Assembly: GCA_003990955.1 (NCBI GenBank)
Contig: BIFV01000009.1
Span: 1-63,085, forward strand
Direction: 5' to 3'
Length of the DNA stretch: 63,085 nt
Origin: Sporomusaceae bacterium FL31
GTDB lineage: Bacteria > Bacillota > Negativicutes > DSM-1736 > Dendrosporobacteraceae
Below are positions 44,278 through 53,244 of this stretch, in pieces; within the stretch, counting starts at the first letter, position 1, and the number at the start of each line of letters is the position of its first letter. Below the pieces are notes generated by a model, which searched no databases, was not told where the DNA came from, and saw only the letters and a program-made list of their open reading frames with translations. The translations under genes were made by a program, and so were the position numbers.

Positions 44278-45666
44278 ATGTCTTGTGAATTAAAAGAAAA
44301 AGAACGTGCCGGCATTATCAACCCGATATTCACATGCCAGCCTTGTGGCTCACAGTTTGCCAGCATAGGAATAAAGGATTGCATCGGAATTGTTCATGGA
44401 GGACAGGGCTGCGTTATGTTCGTCCGCCTGTTATTCTCACAGCATTTCAAAGAGAGTTTCGAGATTGCATCTTCCTCTGTACATGAAGATGGTGCGGTAT
44501 TTGGTGCCCTCAATCGCGTTGAGGAAGCGGTCGATGTATTATTGATGCGGTATCCCCATGTAAAAGTGATTCCGATTATTACAACCTGCTGTACTGAAGT
44601 CATTGGTGATGATGTTGATGGCGTTATTATGAAGCTTAATAATGGGCTGTTAAAAGAAAAATATCCCGACCGCGAGGTTCATCTCATTCCTTGTCATGCT
44701 CCAAGCTTTAAGGGGAGCATGGTAAGCGGCTACGATTGTGCGGTCAAGGACTTTGTCAGCCATTTTGCTAAAAAAGCTGAGCCCAATGGAAAACTCAATC
44801 TGATTACCGGATGGGTGAATCCTGGGGATGTGACAGAACTCAAGCACTTGCTAAGCGAGATGCAGGTTGATGCAACCGTGCTTTTCGAAATCGAAAGCTT
44901 TGATTCTCCTTTAATGCCGGACGGGAACTTTGTCTCTCATGGCAATACGACCATTGAAGACTTGACCGGAACGGCCAATGCATTGGGAACCATCGCGCTC
45001 AATCGCTATGAAGGCGGGCAGGCTGCTGAATATCTGGCGAACGAATTTGATATCCCAACGGTCATTGGGCCGACTCCGATCGGCATTCGGAACACTGATA
45101 CCTTTTTGCAGAATGTCAAGAAACTGACTGGAAAGCCAATTCCTGATTCGCTGGTGCATGAGCGGGGTCTTGCACTTGATGCCATCACCGATGTCACGCA
45201 TTTGTTTCTTGCTGACAAAAAAGTTGCTATTTATGGAAATGCCGATCTTGTCCTCGGCCTTGCAGAATTTTGTCTCGATATGGAGATGAAACCTATGCTG
45301 CTGTTGCTTGGCGATGATAATAAATCCTATCCGAACGATCCACGCATTCAGGCTCTTCAGAAAAATGTCGATTATGGCATGGAGATTATTATGAATGCGG
45401 ATTTATGGGAATTGGAGAACCGTATCAAGAACGAAGGCTTGGAACTTGATCTGATTCTGGGTCATTCCAAAGGGCGGTTTATATCCATTGACTATAATAT
45501 TCCGATGCTGCGCGTAGGATTTCCTACCTATGACCGCGCAGGACTGCACCGCTATCCGGTTGTCGGTTATAATGGGGCCAGATGGCTGGCTGAAGCTATG
45601 GCCAACACGCTGTTTACCGATATGGAGTACAAGAAAAATAAAGAATGGATTCTTAATGTTTGGTAG
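44278..45666 (+). CDS. anfK: Fe-only nitrogenase beta subunit AnfK
   Basis: 462 aa, the shorter length of AnfK compared with NifK. The start SCELKEKERAGIINPIFTCQ is AnfK-like. P-cluster Cys residues are in FTCQPCGSQFA, GGQGCVMF and TTCCTEVIGDD. It pairs with AnfD to hold the P-cluster. It ends the structural block; a 46-nt hairpin follows before the next gene. Confidence 0.95.
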   Translation: MSCELKEKERAGIINPIFTCQPCGSQFASIGIKDCIGIVHGGQGCVMFVRLLFSQHFKESFEIASSSVHEDGAVFGALNRVEEAVDVLLMRYPHVKVIPIITTCCTEVIGDDVDGVIMKLNNGLLKEKYPDREVHLIPCHAPSFKGSMVSGYDCAVKDFVSHFAKKAEPNGKLNLITGWVNPGDVTELKHLLSEMQVDATVLFEIESFDSPLMPDGNFVSHGNTTIEDLTGTANALGTIALNRYEGGQAAEYLANEFDIPTVIGPTPIGIRNTDTFLQNVKKLTGKPIPDSLVHERGLALDAITDVTHLFLADKKVAIYGNADLVLGLAEFCLDMEMKPMLLLLGDDNKSYPNDPRIQALQKNVDYGMEIIMNADLWELENRIKNEGLELDLILGHSKGRFISIDYNIPMLRVGFPTYDRAGLHRYPVVGYNGARWLAEAMANTLFTDMEYKKNKEWILNVW

Positions 45667-45728
45667 ACTGTATGGAAGACATGAGGTTATGAAGGTTTCG
45701 ACGTGCAAGCTATAGCTGGAATTTATTC

Positions 45729-45771
45729 GTTTCTGCCAGTTCCTGATTCATCATCAGGTTCTGGCAGAAAC
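45729..45771 (+). terminator. Stem-loop between anfK and the downstream genes
   Basis: GTTTCTGCCAG (45729-45739) pairs with CTGGCAGAAAC (45761-45771), with inner CCTGAT/ATCAGG. No T-run follows. It may protect the 3' end of the anfHDGK message or cause partial termination, lowering nifB/nifV expression relative to the structural genes. Confidence 0.55.
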
Positions 45772-45793
45772 CTATTAAAAAGAGGGTAGAACG

Positions 45794-46237
45794 ATGATTG
45801 ACATAAATGTAATCGATGTAGAACTGTTTGAAGAAGATTATCGGAGTGCCAAGATGTACCATCACCGGGCCAAACAATTTTTAGAAGAAGGGCAGTGCTC
45901 CAGTGTGGTCTTTAATGTAGCTTCAGTTGCGCTCGAAAACTATCTGATTGCTTTGTGTGATTTATACGGAGTAGAACCAGGAAATCATAATTATACCTGT
46001 CTGATGGATGCAGTAGAAGAATTGATTGACGTTTCACCGGCTTTAAATAAAGAAATACGATCACTGGATTCAATATTCGGGATTTGCTCGCTGGAAAATT
46101 ATCATCATGGTGTTCCCGAACTATCCGACATGGACCGTGTTCTGCTCATGTGTCAGGAAGTTGAGGATCTATTTGATCAAACCAGAATTGCCGCAGTGAG
46201 AGCGGCTTTTAGCAAGCATCAACAATCATCATCGTAA
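45794..46237 (+). CDS. HEPN-like small helical protein in the anf operon
   Basis: 147 aa. The segment CSSVVFNVASVALENYLIALCDLYG resembles the core helix of HEPN-fold proteins, shown here as VFNVASVALENYLIALC. No RX4-6H ribonuclease motif is clear. It is not AnfO or AnfR by length or motif. Location between anfK and nifB points to a role in nitrogenase maturation, protection or regulation. RBS AGAGGG precedes ATG 45794. Confidence 0.72.
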   Translation: MIDINVIDVELFEEDYRSAKMYHHRAKQFLEEGQCSSVVFNVASVALENYLIALCDLYGVEPGNHNYTCLMDAVEELIDVSPALNKEIRSLDSIFGICSLENYHHGVPELSDMDRVLLMCQEVEDLFDQTRIAAVRAAFSKHQQSSS

Positions 46238-46302
46238 CATGAATAGGAAAGTATTGATGAAAAAAGCTGGGAGTAGATGCCTGGCAGGGGGTTGAACGAG
46301 AT

Positions 46303-47601
46303 ATGGAAAATGAGTGTTCTAAGACTGCAGTGCCGGTGATACCGGAAGATTTGGCTGAAATGACGGCCAAACACCCTTGCTATTCTTTTGATGCCCATCA
46401 CAAATATGCCAGGATGCATCTGCCGGTAGCGCCGGTCTGTAATATTAGCTGCAACTATTGCAACCGGAAATATGACTGTGTCAATGAAAGCCGTCCTGGT
46501 GTGACAAGCGAAGTATTAACTCCTGAAATGAGTTTGGCTAAGTTTATCCGGGTAAAGGCAGAAATCCCTCATTTGAGTGTTGTCGGGATTGCCGGCCCTG
46601 GTGATGCACTGGCCAACTGGGAGCCGGTAAAGAAAAGTATTGAGCTGATTAAAGCCCAATCGCCGGATACTATCTTTTGCCTGTCCACCAATGGCCTGAT
46701 GCTGCCTCATTACGGGCAAGAGATTATTGACTTGGGAGTTAAGCATGTCACGGTCACGGTAAACTGTTTGGATGCTGCGATCGGGGCAAAAATTTACCAC
46801 CATGCTTATTATCAGGGCAAGTATTATGTGGGCGAAGAGGCGGCTGAAATTCTTTGCAACAATCAGCTGGAAGGCATTAAATTTTTAGCGGATCACGGTG
46901 TCCTGGTAAAAGTTAATATGGTTATGATTAAAAATATCAATGATGAGCATATTCCGGCAGTAGTAAAAAAAGTAAAGAGTCTGGGAGCGCTGATGACCAA
47001 TATTATGCCACTCATTCCAGCTCCAGGCAGCGTATTTCAAAACTTTCCCCAGACCAGCAGAAAAGAAGTGGATGCTATGCGGGATATGTGCCAAACAGAT
47101 ATCTTCCAAATGCGTCACTGTCAGCAATGCCGGGCTGATGCTATCGGGCTGCTGACAGAAGATCAATCTTATAAATTCCGTAATGCCAAGCCGGAAACGG
47201 TTAAACCATGCAGTCTGCGTACCAAGGTTTATAAAGTGGCGGTAACTTCCAAGCATCAGAAACTGGTGGATCTGCACTATGGTCATGCCGAGGAATTTCA
47301 CATTTATGAGACCGATGGTGTGGCGATCCGGTTTGTTGAAACCAGAGCTACTCAAAAGTATTGTCTGGGTGCGGCAAATTGTGATGAAACAGAAACAACA
47401 AAAGATGCGCTCATTGAAGGGATTGCTGATTGTGCTGCTGTATTGACCATGCGGATTGGTCATGAAGCGCAAAGACGGCTGCAGGACCATGGTATTTCAG
47501 TCATCGAGTCTTGCGCCGGGGTCGAAGAAGGTTTACTGCACGCTTTCCATCAATTGAATCATGAAGCCGATCAAGCAAGTAAAGCTTGCAGTGGTATCTA
47601 G
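46303..47601 (+). CDS. nifB: Nitrogenase cofactor biosynthesis radical-SAM protein NifB
   Basis: 432 aa. Radical-SAM motif CNISCNYC (Cys 46, 50, 53) followed by NRKYDC; HPCYSFDAHHKYARMHLPV and the C-terminal NafY/NifX-like domain (HAEEFHIYETDG ... RIGHEAQRRLQDHGI) are present. NifB makes the 8Fe core (NifB-co) needed for all nitrogenase cofactors, including FeFe-co. ATG 46303 lies 65 nt after the HEPN-like gene. Confidence 0.96.
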   Translation: MENECSKTAVPVIPEDLAEMTAKHPCYSFDAHHKYARMHLPVAPVCNISCNYCNRKYDCVNESRPGVTSEVLTPEMSLAKFIRVKAEIPHLSVVGIAGPGDALANWEPVKKSIELIKAQSPDTIFCLSTNGLMLPHYGQEIIDLGVKHVTVTVNCLDAAIGAKIYHHAYYQGKYYVGEEAAEILCNNQLEGIKFLADHGVLVKVNMVMIKNINDEHIPAVVKKVKSLGALMTNIMPLIPAPGSVFQNFPQTSRKEVDAMRDMCQTDIFQMRHCQQCRADAIGLLTEDQSYKFRNAKPETVKPCSLRTKVYKVAVTSKHQKLVDLHYGHAEEFHIYETDGVAIRFVETRATQKYCLGAANCDETETTKDALIEGIADCAAVLTMRIGHEAQRRLQDHGISVIESCAGVEEGLLHAFHQLNHEADQASKACSGI

Positions 47602-47683
47602 GTAGGATCTAGCGGGAAAATTCTCCAATTGGATTTCATTACAGTTAATGGTATGACAAATGATGATGAAAGAAGGTTATGTG

Positions 47684-48739
47684 ATGAAAGCGGATTTTAC
47701 GTTTATTGACCAAACACTGGGTTATGCGTTAGAAAAGCAATCTATGGATACCTCTGAATTCCTTGATATCAAGCGGAAAATTGCAGCTATATCGCACATT
47801 CTATTTGATCTGAGTTTGAAGTCGTTCCTGACTGTTTTATATGATGGCGTGGCGGATGCCACCGATATCCGCGTATGCATTCAGCCGGATGCCGGACAGG
47901 TTGAGCAAGTTCATCAATTGGGTTGCGATCATATTAAAATAACGATCACCCATGACGCTGTAAAAAAAATGCCGGTACCGGCAGCCGCAGCACTCAGGCA
48001 GGCTCAAGCACGGGAAATGACGGTAGCGCTTCATATTACTGGCGGCTGCCAATACTCGGCATTCGAATTGCGGCGGCTTGACCGTACTGTGAAAAAGTAT
48101 GATATCCACAGTATTGTTTTTGATGATGAGCGTGGCGAACTTGACCCGATCACTACCTATCAGAATTTGCTGGAATTTCAGCAGGCAATCCCTTGCCTGG
48201 TGGAATACTACGGGAAAAATAGACTGGGATTGGTCACAGGAAATGCGCTTGGCGCAATCCAAAGCGGCGTCCGCTGCCTTGCTGTCTCGGTTGGCGGAGT
48301 TTCTGGGTATCCGGCGCTGGAAGAGGTGCTGATGGGTGCCTTGTATTTGCTGAAATTTCCTCTGGCTGTACCCAACAACTTAGCCGCTTGTTGTGAAGAA
48401 ATCCTTCACTATCTTGGTCAAAGTGTTCATACGACAAAACCTATTATCGGTTCTTCCATTTTTGCACATGAATCGGGGATTCATGTCGATGGTGTGAATA
48501 AAAAAAGCGACTTATATGAGCCGTTTACCCCTGAGACGGTGGGATTATCCCGTAAAATTATTATTGGTAAACATTCAGGTAAAGCGTCGATTGAATTTAA
48601 ATTAAAAGAAATGAATATTTTCATTCATCCGGTCGTTGTGCAAACAGTGCTGGAAAAAGTCCGCAGTCTGGCAATCGGGCAAAAAGCGCCTGTTTCTGAT
48701 GTGCAGTTATTAGAACTGGTGCATGAAGCTGCATCATGA
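47684..48739 (+). CDS. nifVω: Homocitrate synthase, omega subunit (split NifV)
   Basis: 351 aa. A degenerate TIM barrel whose N-terminus reads FIDQTLGYA in place of DTTLRDGEQ, so the catalytic segment is lost. The C-terminal accessory region with SSIFAHESGIHVDG and KIIIGKHSGKASI, needed for catalysis and dimer contacts, is intact. ATG 47684 is preceded by AGAAGGT and fits the family start better than the ATG cluster at 47660. It overlaps the alpha gene by ATGA. The order matches the split nifV of Clostridium pasteurianum. Confidence 0.88.
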   Translation: MKADFTFIDQTLGYALEKQSMDTSEFLDIKRKIAAISHILFDLSLKSFLTVLYDGVADATDIRVCIQPDAGQVEQVHQLGCDHIKITITHDAVKKMPVPAAAALRQAQAREMTVALHITGGCQYSAFELRRLDRTVKKYDIHSIVFDDERGELDPITTYQNLLEFQQAIPCLVEYYGKNRLGLVTGNALGAIQSGVRCLAVSVGGVSGYPALEEVLMGALYLLKFPLAVPNNLAACCEEILHYLGQSVHTTKPIIGSSIFAHESGIHVDGVNKKSDLYEPFTPETVGLSRKIIIGKHSGKASIEFKLKEMNIFIHPVVVQTVLEKVRSLAIGQKAPVSDVQLLELVHEAAS

Positions 48740-49536
48740 GAATCGCCATTGTGGATACAACTTTGCGTGATGGTGAGCAAGCAGCCGGATTGGTATTTTC
48801 TCAGGCAGAAAAACTCGCCATTGCCAAGGCTCTTGACCAGGTTGGTGTGTTTGCCATTGAAGCAGGTACCCCGGCGATGGGAGCTGAAGAGCAAACGACT
48901 CTGAGGGCCATTGTTGAGGCCGGTTTGTCGGCAAGAGTGATTGCCTGGAACCGGGCGGTCAGGCAAGACATCCTGACATCAGTTCATTGCGGCTTCTCCT
49001 TTGTTCATATCTCAATTCCGGTATCGGATTTGCATTTACAATATAAATTAAAAACAACGAGAGAGGCCGTTTTGCAGCAGCTTGTTGACGCGATCGCTTT
49101 TGCCCGCAGTTTTGGCTGCCGGATATCGGTTGGAACGGAGGATACGTCGCGGGCGGATGAGGAGTTTTTTTTGCAGGTAGCCGCTGCTGCTGCCCGAGCG
49201 GGGGCGGAATATATTCGTTATGCCGATACGGTGGGCTGTTTAGAGCCGCTTAAAACCTATGAAGTGATGCAAAGACTTGTGCAAAAGTGTGTCCTCCCAC
49301 TGGAGATTCATGTGCATAATGATTTTGGCCTGGCTACTGCCAATACCATCGCTGCTATTCAGGCCGGGGTGCGCATGGCAAGCGTTACGGTAGGCGGGAT
49401 TGGCGAGCGGGCCGGGAATGCGGCACTGGAGCAAGTGGTTGAGGCGCTTACTGAGCTTCATGGGCATGAAACCGGTATCGACAGGGCACAGTTGCCTGAC
49501 CTTACTCAATTAGTGGCCCGGGCACGGGGTACTTAG
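48736..49536 (+). CDS. nifVα: Homocitrate synthase, alpha subunit (split NifV)
   Basis: 266 aa. A complete catalytic TIM barrel with DTTLRDGEQAAGLVF, the metal-binding HVHNDFGLATAN and VTVGGIGERAGNAALE, but no C-terminal accessory domain, which is supplied by the omega chain. Together they should condense acetyl-CoA and 2-oxoglutarate to homocitrate, the organic ligand of the nitrogenase cofactor. Translation is coupled to the omega gene. Confidence 0.9.
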   Translation: MRIAIVDTTLRDGEQAAGLVFSQAEKLAIAKALDQVGVFAIEAGTPAMGAEEQTTLRAIVEAGLSARVIAWNRAVRQDILTSVHCGFSFVHISIPVSDLHLQYKLKTTREAVLQQLVDAIAFARSFGCRISVGTEDTSRADEEFFLQVAAAAARAGAEYIRYADTVGCLEPLKTYEVMQRLVQKCVLPLEIHVHNDFGLATANTIAAIQAGVRMASVTVGGIGERAGNAALEQVVEALTELHGHETGIDRAQLPDLTQLVARARGT

Positions 49537-49593
49537 TCCGGCATTCTATCTTGAAGGATAAAGCCTAAAACCAGTTATGAAAGGACAAAAAAG

Positions 49594-50307
49594 ATGAGAC
49601 TTCATTATTTGCAGCATGTCCCCTTTGAAAATCCTGGCAGCATTCTTATCTGGGCAAAGGAAAATGGTCACAGGATAACCAGTACGCAGTTCTATCAAAA
49701 TGAACCTCTTCCTCGTCAGCAGGATTTCGATTGGCTGGTCATCATGGGCGGTCCGATGAATATCTATGAGGAAGAATTTTATCCGTGGCTGGCTGCTGAA
49801 AAGGTGTTTATCCGGGAGGCGATTGAAACCGGTAAAGTGGTTATCGGGTTATGTCTTGGCGGGCAGCTCATTGCTGATGTGATTGGCGGCAAGGTGACCC
49901 AAAATCCTGTTAAGGAGATTGGCTGGTTTCCTGTTCGCTTAAGTGAACATGCCAGGTTATCCCCGCTATTTTCATTTTTTCCTGAGCAGCCGGTTGTCTT
50001 TCAATGGCATGGTGACACCTTCAGTATTCTGCCGGAAGAGGCTCAGTGTATCGCCGAAAGCGATGCCTGTAAACATCAGGCCTTTATTTACAAAAACAGG
50101 GTATTTGGCTTTCAGTATCATCTGGAAAATACCGCTTCGATTATTGAGAGTCTTGTGGAAAACTGCCGGGCTGAAATGATTCCTGGTGCTTATGTCCAGA
50201 CCCCGGAGGAATTATTGGCTCATCCTGCATATATCGAGCAAAGCAATCAGTGGATGGAACGATTTCTTACCCAATTGGAAAAAATGGATAGGGAGGGGAT
50301 TCTTTAA
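49594..50307 (+). CDS. Class I glutamine amidotransferase-like protein
   Basis: 237 aa. Nucleophile elbow GLCLGGQ (catalytic Cys), the His of FGFQYHLE and WLVIMGGPMNIYEE show the GATase1 fold of the GMP-synthase-like type. No synthase domain is attached, so the acceptor is unknown. It starts 57 nt after nifV alpha on the same strand and shares its stop with the next start (TAATG). Confidence 0.88.
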   Translation: MRLHYLQHVPFENPGSILIWAKENGHRITSTQFYQNEPLPRQQDFDWLVIMGGPMNIYEEEFYPWLAAEKVFIREAIETGKVVIGLCLGGQLIADVIGGKVTQNPVKEIGWFPVRLSEHARLSPLFSFFPEQPVVFQWHGDTFSILPEEAQCIAESDACKHQAFIYKNRVFGFQYHLENTASIIESLVENCRAEMIPGAYVQTPEELLAHPAYIEQSNQWMERFLTQLEKMDREGIL

Positions 50308-50852
50308 TGGAACAAGTTCGTTACAAGCAGAGAAACTGTACCGACCTGCAGAAAATTGAAACCTTTTTATCTCAGTCAAGAACCGGTGTGCTTGGGATGG
50401 TCAGTGAAGCTTATCCGTATGCTGTTCCGATGAACTATGTATGGTACAATGGTGCTGTTTATATTCATGGCATGGGCTCAGGCAAAAAAGAGGCCATTCT
50501 TGCTCAGCAGCCGACCGTTTGTTTCACCGTTTATCAGGAGCATGGGACGGTTACCGACCCGGTGCCCTGTCATGCCGATACGGCCTATTTCAGTGTCATG
50601 CTGCTCGGCAAGGCTGAAAAGGTAATTGATTCCAAAGAGGCTGCGGCAGCGCTTCAGAAATTCCTGGATAAATTTATGCCAAAGTATTATAGTCAGTCTT
50701 TAACCGGCAATTTAATTGAGAAGTATCGTTCCTCTCATGATGGTAAGGCGGTTTCGGTTTACCGGATAACACCGCAGCAAGTGACTGCGAAAGAGAACTC
50801 GGCGCAAGCTGATCAATTATTCAGTCTAAATTCAACGGAAGCATCATGCTGA
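50307..50852 (+). CDS. Pyridoxamine 5'-phosphate oxidase family FMN-binding protein
   Basis: 181 aa split-barrel flavin-binding protein of the NimA/PNPOx-like type: TGVLGMVSEAYPYAVPMNYV and VYIHGMGSGKKEAI are the family's FMN-contact strands. The activity is unknown. Coupled to the amidotransferase gene (TAATG overlap); a terminator follows. Confidence 0.87.
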   Translation: MEQVRYKQRNCTDLQKIETFLSQSRTGVLGMVSEAYPYAVPMNYVWYNGAVYIHGMGSGKKEAILAQQPTVCFTVYQEHGTVTDPVPCHADTAYFSVMLLGKAEKVIDSKEAAAALQKFLDKFMPKYYSQSLTGNLIEKYRSSHDGKAVSVYRITPQQVTAKENSAQADQLFSLNSTEASC

Positions 50853-50869
50853 TTTCTTCAAAATACAGC

Positions 50870-50910
50870 ACATGAAAACCTTTCACTATGGGAAAGGTTT
50901 TCATGTATTT
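50870..50910 (+). terminator. Terminator after the amidotransferase/FMN-protein pair
   Basis: ACATGAAAACCTTTC (50870-50884) pairs with GAAAGGTTTTCATGT (50892-50906), followed by ATTTT. Confidence 0.83.
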
Positions 50911-50934
50911 TACAGATAGCGGAATTTGCTAAGT

Positions 50935-50954
50935 TACTATTAAGTGCGTACTTG
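50935..50954 (+). promoter_or_regulatory. Putative operator upstream of the AEC transporter
   Basis: TACTAT (50935-50940, possible -10) followed at once by TAAGTGCGTACTTG (50941-50954). The 14-mer is identical to the one at 28176-28189 upstream of the flavoenzyme operon, suggesting one regulator for both. Confidence 0.5.
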
Positions 50955-51028
50955 TCAGATAGCAGGCAATTGGGTAGCATTATTGAAATAAGCAACTTTG
51001 CTGCACAGGTTAATATTGGAGGAGCATG

Positions 51029-51940
51029 ATGGAGCACTTAAACACCCAATTTCTGTTATCGCTGATGATCATTATTACAGGTTATGTTTGTAAAAAATTA
51101 TCAATCATTAAAGCACAGGATGGCGAGGGACTTGCGAGAATTATCTTTAACATTACCTTGCCGGCACTGATCATTACCACATTTAGCACAATAAAAATAG
51201 ATTTTTCACTTATTATGATTACCGTGATCAGTGCATTCTACGGATTGCTGATGGCAGCAGTTGGTTTTATTGTTTTTAGAAAAGAGCAAAGAAATAGCCG
51301 GGGCATGCTGATTATGCTGCTGCCAGGCTTTAATATTGGATTATTTGCCTATCCTCTGGTTGAAGCCATTTGGGGACAAGCCGGGCTTCAATATTTTGGC
51401 ATGTTTGATGTTGGTAATTCATTGGTTATCTTTATTGTTTGTTATCTCATTGCCAGCTATTATTCGACTGACAGCAGCCAACTCAGTGTTAAAACTGTTT
51501 TTGTTCAACTAGGTAAATCCATTCCGCTGCTAGCTTATACCATTGCCTTTATTGCCGCTGTGGGTGGCTTGAAATTTCCGCAGCAGCTGCTTGCTGTGAC
51601 TCAGATTCTAGCCAAGGCAAACATGCCTTTGTCGCTGTTACTGTTAGGCATTCATCTAAGCTTCTCGCTTAACTCGGAATACTGGCGTAATATGGGGCGA
51701 ATTCTAGCAGTCAGGTATGTGATCGGGCTCATCGTTGGCGGCTTATTGTTTTGGTTTACACCGTTTAGTGATATCATTCGTTATACGTTATTGGTTGGCT
51801 TTATTCTGCCGGTTGCCATGGCAGCGATTCCCTTTGCCATTGAGTTTGGTTATGATCAGAACTTTGTGGGGACACTTGCAAATATGACAATCCTAATTAG
51901 TTTTTTACTAGTATGGATTATTGTGGGAAGCTTGTATTGA
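51029..51940 (+). CDS. AEC (auxin efflux carrier) family transporter
   Basis: 303 aa with about ten hydrophobic helices in the AEC/BASS-like fold (LSLMIIITGYVCKKLSII, FNITLPALIITTFS, LPGFNIGLFAYPLVE, ANMPLSLLLLGIHLS). Substrates of bacterial members include malate and other organic acids; none can be named here. ATG 51029 is 6 nt after GGAGG; ATG 51026 is too close. Confidence 0.88.
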   Translation: MEHLNTQFLLSLMIIITGYVCKKLSIIKAQDGEGLARIIFNITLPALIITTFSTIKIDFSLIMITVISAFYGLLMAAVGFIVFRKEQRNSRGMLIMLLPGFNIGLFAYPLVEAIWGQAGLQYFGMFDVGNSLVIFIVCYLIASYYSTDSSQLSVKTVFVQLGKSIPLLAYTIAFIAAVGGLKFPQQLLAVTQILAKANMPLSLLLLGIHLSFSLNSEYWRNMGRILAVRYVIGLIVGGLLFWFTPFSDIIRYTLLVGFILPVAMAAIPFAIEFGYDQNFVGTLANMTILISFLLVWIIVGSLY

Positions 51941-52151
51941 TGGTAAGAATATGGCGGTTAGTTTATGAATTTTAAACACGTTCTGTCGGTTGGACATGGT
52001 AAAATATCAATCCTCTTGATTTCAAAAAATGTCTTTTATTGTAGTTTTAAAAAGTAATTTGTATGTTTTTTCGTTAAATATTGACTGATTTGTTGGTTTA
52101 GAGCAGGAGAAAATCGTTATGTGAGTAATAACTATAAAAAATAGCTCTTGT

Positions 52152-52180
52152 TTGTGGCGCTTAAAAAATCTCGTTATACT
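52152..52180 (+). promoter_or_regulatory. sigma-A promoter of the LysR/pxp unit
   Basis: -35 TTGTGG (52152-52157), 17-bp spacer, -10 TATACT (52175-52180). The start site would be near 52187. Confidence 0.7.
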
Positions 52181-52261
52181 GGCCTGTCAACTGTATATAC
52201 TAGTATTGGCTGAGAGATGATTTCTGAATTATTGCCAGGAAATGATTACACCAAGATGGTG

Positions 52262-52292
52262 AAAGCTCAACAAATAACATGTTGAGCTTTTT
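52262..52292 (+). terminator. Terminator inside the LysR leader
   Basis: AAAGCTCAACA (52262-52272) pairs with TGTTGAGCTTT (52280-52290), then TT. It lies after the promoter and before the gene, so read-through must be possible; attenuation is likely. Confidence 0.78.
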
Positions 52293-52323
52293 ATGGTTTA
52301 TGTTATTGGGGGTGGCAGATCCT

Positions 52324-53211
52324 TTGGAAATTCGGCAATTAAAAACTTTTATGAGTATTGTGAAACTCGGCAATTTTTCTCATGCAGCCCAGTTTCTAGG
52401 ATATACTCAATCTTCAGTAACAACCCATATCCAGTTGCTGGAGAAAGAGCTAAATACAGTATTGTTCGAGCGCTTTGGCCATCAGCTCATGCTCACCACC
52501 GATGGTGAACGGCTTTATGATTATGCTGAAAAAATTACCAAACTGGCTGAAGATGCCAAAAATGACTTGGATCATTCGGCGGTGCCGCGTGGGTCGGTGA
52601 TCATTGGTATGCCGGAATCTTTATGTGTTTATCATCTTACTGAATTACTCAAAGAATATAGCTCTTTGTATCCGGATGTGGAGTTAAAGTTAAAATTTGG
52701 CATCAGCAGCGATTTTAGAATGTTATTACGAAAGAATATGATGGATTTAGCTTTCTTTCTAGAAAAGAATATTGCTGACTCAGATCTTATCAGCAAGGAA
52801 TTATGGACAGAGCCAATTGTCATGGTCGCTTCACCGGAACATGAACTTGCTTCTTTTAAACGAGTTGAAGCAAAAGATTTAAAAGGGCAAAGCATTATTT
52901 ATATTGAGTCAGGCAGCAGTTATCGTACGGTATTGGAAAAAAGCCTGATTAAGGCGGGAATTCGTCCCCGGGCAGCTTTGGAGATTTGTCAGATCCAAAC
53001 AATCAAAGAATTTGTTATTAGTAAATTAGGCATAACAGTATTGCCGTTGGCTGCCGTCAAAAATGAGCTGGAGGCCGGTCGCTTAGTGGCTCTGCCTTGG
53101 CAAGGCTCTGAATTTCAGACATCAGCTTTTTTGGTTTATCACAAAGAAAAATGGTTGTCACCTCCAATCCAAGCATTTGTTAAGCTGGTTCAAGAGCGTT
53201 TATTGAAATAA
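52324..53211 (+). CDS. LysR family regulator of the pxp operon
   Basis: 295 aa. HTH MSIVKLGNFSHAAQFLGYTQ and an effector domain. TTG 52324 (MEIRQLKTF, the normal LysR start) follows GGGGGTGG by 8 nt; the longer frame from ATG 52279 overlaps the terminator hairpin and is rejected. It is 33 nt upstream of pxpB on the same strand and probably controls this operon. Confidence 0.88.
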   Translation: MEIRQLKTFMSIVKLGNFSHAAQFLGYTQSSVTTHIQLLEKELNTVLFERFGHQLMLTTDGERLYDYAEKITKLAEDAKNDLDHSAVPRGSVIIGMPESLCVYHLTELLKEYSSLYPDVELKLKFGISSDFRMLLRKNMMDLAFFLEKNIADSDLISKELWTEPIVMVASPEHELASFKRVEAKDLKGQSIIYIESGSSYRTVLEKSLIKAGIRPRAALEICQIQTIKEFVISKLGITVLPLAAVKNELEAGRLVALPWQGSEFQTSAFLVYHKEKWLSPPIQAFVKLVQERLLK

Positions 53212-53244
53212 TTAGTCAGCGAAGCAGGCGGAAGGAGATGTTCA

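Larger units (their letters stand above)
51941..52323. other. Intergenic region with attenuator-like leader of the LysR gene
   Basis: 383 bp. The first ~200 bp are AT-rich with nothing recognised. Then a promoter (52152-52180), a leader of about 135 nt with small pairings (TGGC/GCCA, CACCA/TGGTG) and an intrinsic terminator (52262-52292) only 32 nt before the TTG start of the LysR gene. Confidence 0.6.

Noticed and set aside
46885..47490. 201-codon minus-strand frame inside nifB
   Set aside because: It lies antisense to a well-supported gene, with composition typical of a shadow frame and no ribosome binding site.
52196..52262. TPP riboswitch suggested by GGCTGAGA
   Set aside because: The other conserved TPP blocks (ACCTGAT and downstream stem) are absent.
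52279..52323. Upstream ATG 52279 as start of the LysR protein
   Set aside because: It lies inside the right arm of a terminator hairpin and adds 15 hydrophobic residues not found in LysR proteins; TTG 52324 has a proper ribosome binding site.
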